From: Rhizaria sp. SCN 62-66
Lineage: Eukaryota; Rhizaria, unplaced
Length of the DNA: 56,346 nt
Direction of reading: 5' to 3'
NCBI GenBank assembly: GCA_001724265.1
Contig: MEDY01000177.1
Location: 1-56,346 of the forward strand
Shown here: positions 52,775 through 56,346 of the stretch, piece after piece
How positions within the stretch are numbered: position 1 is the stretch's first letter
Layout of the letters: the number at the start of each line of letters is the position of its first letter
Notes under the pieces: generated by a model
Seen by the model: only the letters and a program-made list of their open reading frames with translations
Databases searched by the model: none
Told to the model about the DNA's origin: nothing
Translations under genes and position numbers: made by a program

Positions 52775-54981
52775 ATGAGCGCGCCGATCTTTACTCTGCG
52801 TGTTCAGAGTTCCGCCGGCACCAAGCGCATCCTGTTTCCCGACGGGCCTACCCGTGCCACCTACAAGCAGCTCCAAGATGAGGTTCGTCCACTCTACTCT
52901 ATCGCGTGCTATCTCTAACGAATTTTAACAAAACGGAACCAAACTTTGACCAGAGACTGCTAACCTGTATTCTAATGTTATCGATAACTGTTACCTGTTT
53001 CTGTGCTCCTTTACAGGTTGCAGCCCAGTTTTCAGTCCCCGTGGCGAACCAGCTCCTGTCGCTGACGCCGCCGCATGACCCCACCCCTGTCCCGCTGCGG
53101 CCTTCCGAGCCGCTCTCGGCGTGCCCTGTGCTGCGCCACGGCACTATGCTCTATCTTGTTGACCTCAACGAGCCCGCGCCTCAGACCGCGGCGTCGGCCG
53201 CCGCGACGTTCGCCGCCGCCTCTGCCGCGGCCGCCGGCTCCGGCGCGCCGACCGCGCGCTGCCAGCACGGGCCGCGCGGCCGCTGCGTGCACTGCGCGGG
53301 CGTCGCGCCAGGCGTTGAGGTCGTCTACTCGGGCCACTGCACGCACCCGCCCGGCGCCGTCTGCCTCCACTGCTCGACGTACGTCAAGGAGGGCGTGGCG
53401 GCGGACAAGGCGCTCGCGGCGGCTGGCGGCGGCGCGGGCGCTGCGGCGGCCGCAGCCGAGGGCGACGCCGCGGCGGCCGCCGCGCTAGCCGCCTCGCAGC
53501 CCGCGGCGTGGCTCTGCACGCACCCACCGACGGCCTTCTGCCCCAAGTGCCTGCCGCCGCCGCCACCCGCGGCCGACACCAAGCCCAAGTACGACAAGAC
53601 GCCCTTCGCGCGGGTGCTGGCCGAGCGCGCGCGCGTGTGCTCGGGCCGCCACGGGCCCGCCAAGACGTGCGCCCTGTGCGCGCCGCAGCCGCAGCCGTCG
53701 TCGCTGGGCAACCCGCACTGCACGAACGGGCACCGGCCGTGGCCGCAGGGCGTGTGCACGCGGTGCGCACCCGCCAACGTGAACCTGCGCAGTCAGGAGT
53801 ACCGCCACTGCGACGCCGTCTCCCTCCCCGCGGGCCCGCTCCAGGACTTTTACCGCGCGTGGACGCAGGAGCAGCGCCGCGCCACGCAGCGCGCCGCGTT
53901 CCTCTTTGGCAAGCACATTGATGAGCCGGCTGAGAGCCAGAACCCTGGCGCCGTGCGTGCGGTCGTCGCCGCACTCTACGAGCCGCCGCAGGTACGAGAC
54001 GCGAAAATCGACGATATCTCCATTCTATATGCACATACTAAGAAAATTTTGCATACCTTTACTTTGAATAAGTATATCTATTTGCGATCTTAATTTACAT
54101 GAGATATCTCTAAATCCCATTGCTCTGTGCTCTATTATTTTTTTTCGCGTCTCACACAACAATAAAAGGACGCGCTGGTGGACGGCGTGCGCCTGCTGGC
54201 CGACGCGGACGAGGCCACGGTGCTCGGCGTCGCCGCCGCGCTGGGCCTGTCCCCGCTGGGCTGGGTGATCACCACGAACGAGCGCCCCGGCGGCGAGCCC
54301 TACGGCGGTAAGGTCTTCCTCTCCGGCCTCGAGGTCTGCACCGCGGCCGCGCTGCAGCAGCGGTTCGGCACGGGCGTGGCCGAGCTTTCGCGCTTCGTTA
54401 CCGTGGTGCTAGAGCAGGCCGACGACATCGAGCCCCGCGCGTACCAGGTGTCGGACCAGTGTCAGGCGCTCGTCCGCGACGGTTGTCTGCTCCCAGGCCC
54501 CAAAGACCCGCTCTTGGTCGCCACGCGCTCCGTCGCGGCGAACGAGATGGCGCCGACGATCGTGTACCACGACCGGCCGCTGGACAACGGTGCCGAGTTT
54601 GTGCCCGACGCCTTCCTCGTCAAGGTCATTGTCATGACCGCGGGCCCCGAGCAGGCGCTGTTTGTGCACAACGACTTCCCCTCGCTCCCGCGCCTCGGGC
54701 TCTCCGGCGCCGCGACCGCGACGGCGACGGCGGCTGCGGCGGCCGAGAGCGCGGCGCGCGCGCGCGTCAAAGCCACTCTTGTCTCGCGGCAGTCCGAGCC
54801 GTACCACAAGCGTCTGAGCGACTTCGCGCTGCTCGTGGCGCTTGCACGCACCGGTGTGTTCGATGCCGCCTTGATTGCGCGGCTGGGCGCAGAGCTGGTC
54901 ACCAAGCAGCCGCTGTCGCAGAGGCTCAGTGAGGACGTTGACGTTGCGCTGCTCCAACACCAGCTGCTCGACTTTAAGTAA
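52775..54981 (+). CDS. NPLOC4: NPL4, Cdc48/p97 cofactor (three exons)
   Basis: Exons 52775-52882, 53017-53991 and 54169-54981 give 631 residues ending TAA (human NPL4 is about 608). NPL4 with UFD1 recruits ubiquitinated substrates to the AAA+ segregase Cdc48/p97 in ERAD and other extraction pathways. The N-terminal UBX-like domain is visible (APIFTLRVQSSAGTKRILF). A zinc-finger region follows, with several C-x(n)-C-x2-C modules ending in the diagnostic GVCTRCAPANVNLRSQEYRH. The MPN-like domain starts with FGKHIDEPAESQNPGAVRAV and ALYEPPQ, then LGLSPLGWVITTNERPG, YQVSDQCQALVRDGCLLPG, and DAFLVKVIVMTAGPEQALF. The C-terminus ends HQLLDFK without the NZF finger present in animals. Introns are 134 nt (GTTCGT, CTAAC, TTTACAG) and 177 nt (GTACGA ... 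AAAAG), both phase 0. Confidence 0.93.
52883..53016 (+). other. Intron 1 of NPL4
   Basis: 134 nt, donor GAG|GTTCGT, branch-like TCTCTAACG, acceptor CCTTTACAG|GTT, phase 0. AT-rich against the GC-rich exons. Confidence 0.85.
53992..54168 (+). other. Intron 2 of NPL4
   Basis: 177 nt, donor CAG|GTACGA, branch-like ACTAAG, acceptor AATAAAAG|GAC, phase 0. The acceptor lacks a strong pyrimidine directly before AG, but reading-frame continuity across the MPN domain supports it. Confidence 0.8.
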
Positions 54982-56099
54982 GGACAGCCAAGTCAAGAGT
55001 GTATGATGGATAACACAGCGCTTAGGGAGTGGACTGGGATGATGACGATGTGAATGCAAAGTGTAAAGTAAAAATGCAAAATGAGCAACAACAGCAACAA
55101 CAAAAAATGATTATTATGAACTGTTTGATAATCTTGATTATAAATAAAGATGTATTAATTTGTGATAACTGTGCTCCTCTGTGACGTAGACCCGAAACTG
55201 GTCTGTCAACGAGTTTGCGGTCGCGACAGCCGCGTCTACCGTGCCCGTGCGGAGGCTCGCTAACAGCAAGACACCAAGTCTGGCATGATGCGGGCCGTTT
55301 ATGGGGCACCGCCGATTATTGTTAAGGACATCGACGGCCACGCAGTGAGCCTGCATCGCGTTCTGGCGGACTTGTTCATGGACCTTGTGTTACGCAGCCT
55401 TTTGTCAAGAAGCTCGCGACGGCCGTGCCGGAGGCGATGGAAGATTACCACGTCAAAAATTATCGCCGTCAGTGATTACACTGCTGCTGCAATGCAAGAA
55501 TATGAATATGAAGAGGATGGGAGGAAGCATGGATGGCAACAAATCAGTAAGCTTAAGTTTTTAGTCGTAACTAGTAACGAAGCGTACGTGGAGGGTAAGA
55601 ATGAGAAGGAGGACGAAATCTTAACACAATACAATGAAAATGATAAAGTAATGACTATTGTTATTAAAGTGTTTTGTTTTATTATATGGTATTGTGATCA
55701 TTTACGGTGAAAGCTGAATAAGCAACAAGACGAAAGAAAAAGACGACTCCTGCATGCGACAGCACTGTACACTGTGTCAACACTGTGCAAGTAAGGTAAA
55801 TCACCCGCACAGCGCCAGCCCATAAGCTCAAACAAACCCTAAGCGCGAGAGAGCCATAGAGTAAAGATGATATCATATTGAGCCTGTGAAGAGAGACAGG
55901 CACAACAAAGTGCAACCTTCACAGCGACATGAGACAGCAACAGTGTTGATGCCTGTCAGTCACTGTGAGCGAGCAAGAGCTATGTGGGCGCAGCAACGGT
56001 GGTTACCGCAGCTCACATGTGTGCACGTGTAGATAGCAAAGAAAAGACGTCTTGGGAGAGAGAAGTGCAGGAGAGAGTTTCTGTTTCCGGTTTGATTGC
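54982..56099. other. AT-rich region between convergent NPL4 and eL27
   Basis: About 1.1 kb, mostly AT-rich 3' flank, but with a GC-richer island at 55171-55474 that looks like a decayed coding fragment (separate entry). No other supported gene. Confidence 0.45.
55171..55474 (+). pseudogene. Degenerate coding fragment, family not recognised
   Basis: A GC-rich island in AT-rich surroundings. One frame reads VLLCDVDPKLVCQRV ... YRARAEAR, then a TAA at 55261, then continues as QQDTKSGMMRAVYGAPPIIV and KDIDGHAVSLHRVLADLFM. After about 55390 a one-base shift gives TQPFVKKLATAVPEAMEDYH and ends at TGA. The protein-like character across an in-frame TAA plus a frameshift suggests a decayed duplicate or a fragment of a gene elsewhere. 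A sequencing or assembly error, or an unrecognised small intron, is possible. Upstream of 55171 the sequence is AT-rich, with no start. Confidence 0.35.
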
Positions 56100-56346
56100 T
56101 TAGAAGCGGAGCTTCTGGAAGAAGTACTGAACACCAGTGGAGTGCTTGGCGCCACGGGCAATGTACTTGGCGGAGAAGGTACGGCGGACGCGGGCAACAA
56201 TCTTGTCGCGGCCAGCACCGGCGTTCTCGACCTTCTGGGGCACAACGATGTCGTTGAGCTTGATGTCGGTGGCGGAGTAGCGGGTGGGCATGATGTGCGC
56301 GGCGTTGATGTTCTTGACGAAGACCTTGATGGAGGACTTGCGCATG
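56100..56346 (-). CDS. RPL27: 60S ribosomal protein eL27 (5' end cut by window edge)
   Basis: The C-terminal part of the large-subunit ribosomal protein eL27, about 80 of 135 residues, ending TAA. Diagnostic segments are IKVFVKNINAAHIMPTRYSA, followed by DIKLNDIVV and the invariant C-terminus VQYFFQKLRF. The ATG at 56345 is internal (it aligns inside the family's RSKIK-FVK region), so the true start and N-terminal KOW-type domain lie beyond the window. Together with eS24 at the other edge it shows that the window is nuclear eukaryotic DNA. It uses TAA as stop and has no in-frame UAG. Confidence 0.95.
   Translation of the reverse strand, partial: MRKSSIKVFVKNINAAHIMPTRYSATDIKLNDIVVPQKVENAGAGRDKIVARVRRTFSAKYIARGAKHSTGVQYFFQKLRF

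Noticed and set aside
55261-55263. UAA also reassigned
   Set aside because: Twelve well-supported genes end at UAA at plausible C-termini, and the fragment with an internal UAA also has a frameshift, so decay is simpler.
1-56346. A suppressor tRNA-Gln(CUA) or other tRNA gene in this window
   Set aside because: I looked through the spacers for T-loop and anticodon-arm patterns and found nothing convincing; it is predicted to lie elsewhere in the genome.

Overview
This is a nuclear segment from a unicellular or otherwise compact eukaryote. It has ribosomal protein genes at both edges (eS24, eL27), GT..AG introns of about 50-180 nt, mitochondrial and proteasome-related genes, and very GC-rich coding blocks separated by AT- or pyrimidine-rich spacers. 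I cannot name the lineage. Many proteins carry long low-complexity insertions (Ala, Gln, Ser, Asn, His-Gly).

The main result is that the window appears to use a variant nuclear genetic code in which UAG is a sense codon, most likely glutamine, while UAA and UGA remain stops. Ten in-frame UAG codons interrupt six long reading frames: OGDH 1692; Myb-like 8580 and 9129; large membrane protein 14773, 14629 and 13219; ankyrin protein 28344; RING protein 32520; POT1-like protein 48414 and 47238. In every case the same frame stays open afterwards, often for kilobases, and ends at UAA or UGA. Three of the ten sit inside or beside CAG/CAA runs. None of the 17 complete genes ends in UAG (12 UAA, 5 UGA). 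Under the standard code these six genes would be cut into fragments.

Layout, left to right: eS24 (-, partial); 2-oxoglutarate dehydrogenase E1, twice its usual length (+); a Myb/SANT-like DNA-binding protein (+); an EXPERA/EBP-like membrane protein (-); a giant low-complexity single-pass membrane protein with introns and probable extra 5' exons (-); an F-box/coiled-coil protein (+); a Q-rich membrane protein (+); a 1,834-aa ankyrin/SAM-like protein with a CaaX end (-); a multi-pass RING-H2 protein (+); a small secreted protein (-); glyoxalase II (-); a minimal PSMD9-like proteasome chaperone (-); a class-V PLP enzyme (+); a 3,606-aa POT1-like telomere protein (-); an EF-hand-like protein with three exons (+); an M48-type metallopeptidase (-); NPL4 with three exons (+); eL27 (-, partial).

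The neighbours are mostly unrelated housekeeping genes arranged as divergent or convergent pairs, and there is no operon logic. Links are only thematic: NPL4, PSMD9, the F-box protein and the RING protein all belong to ubiquitin-proteasome biology. I found no convincing mobile element, rRNA, tRNA or CRISPR array.
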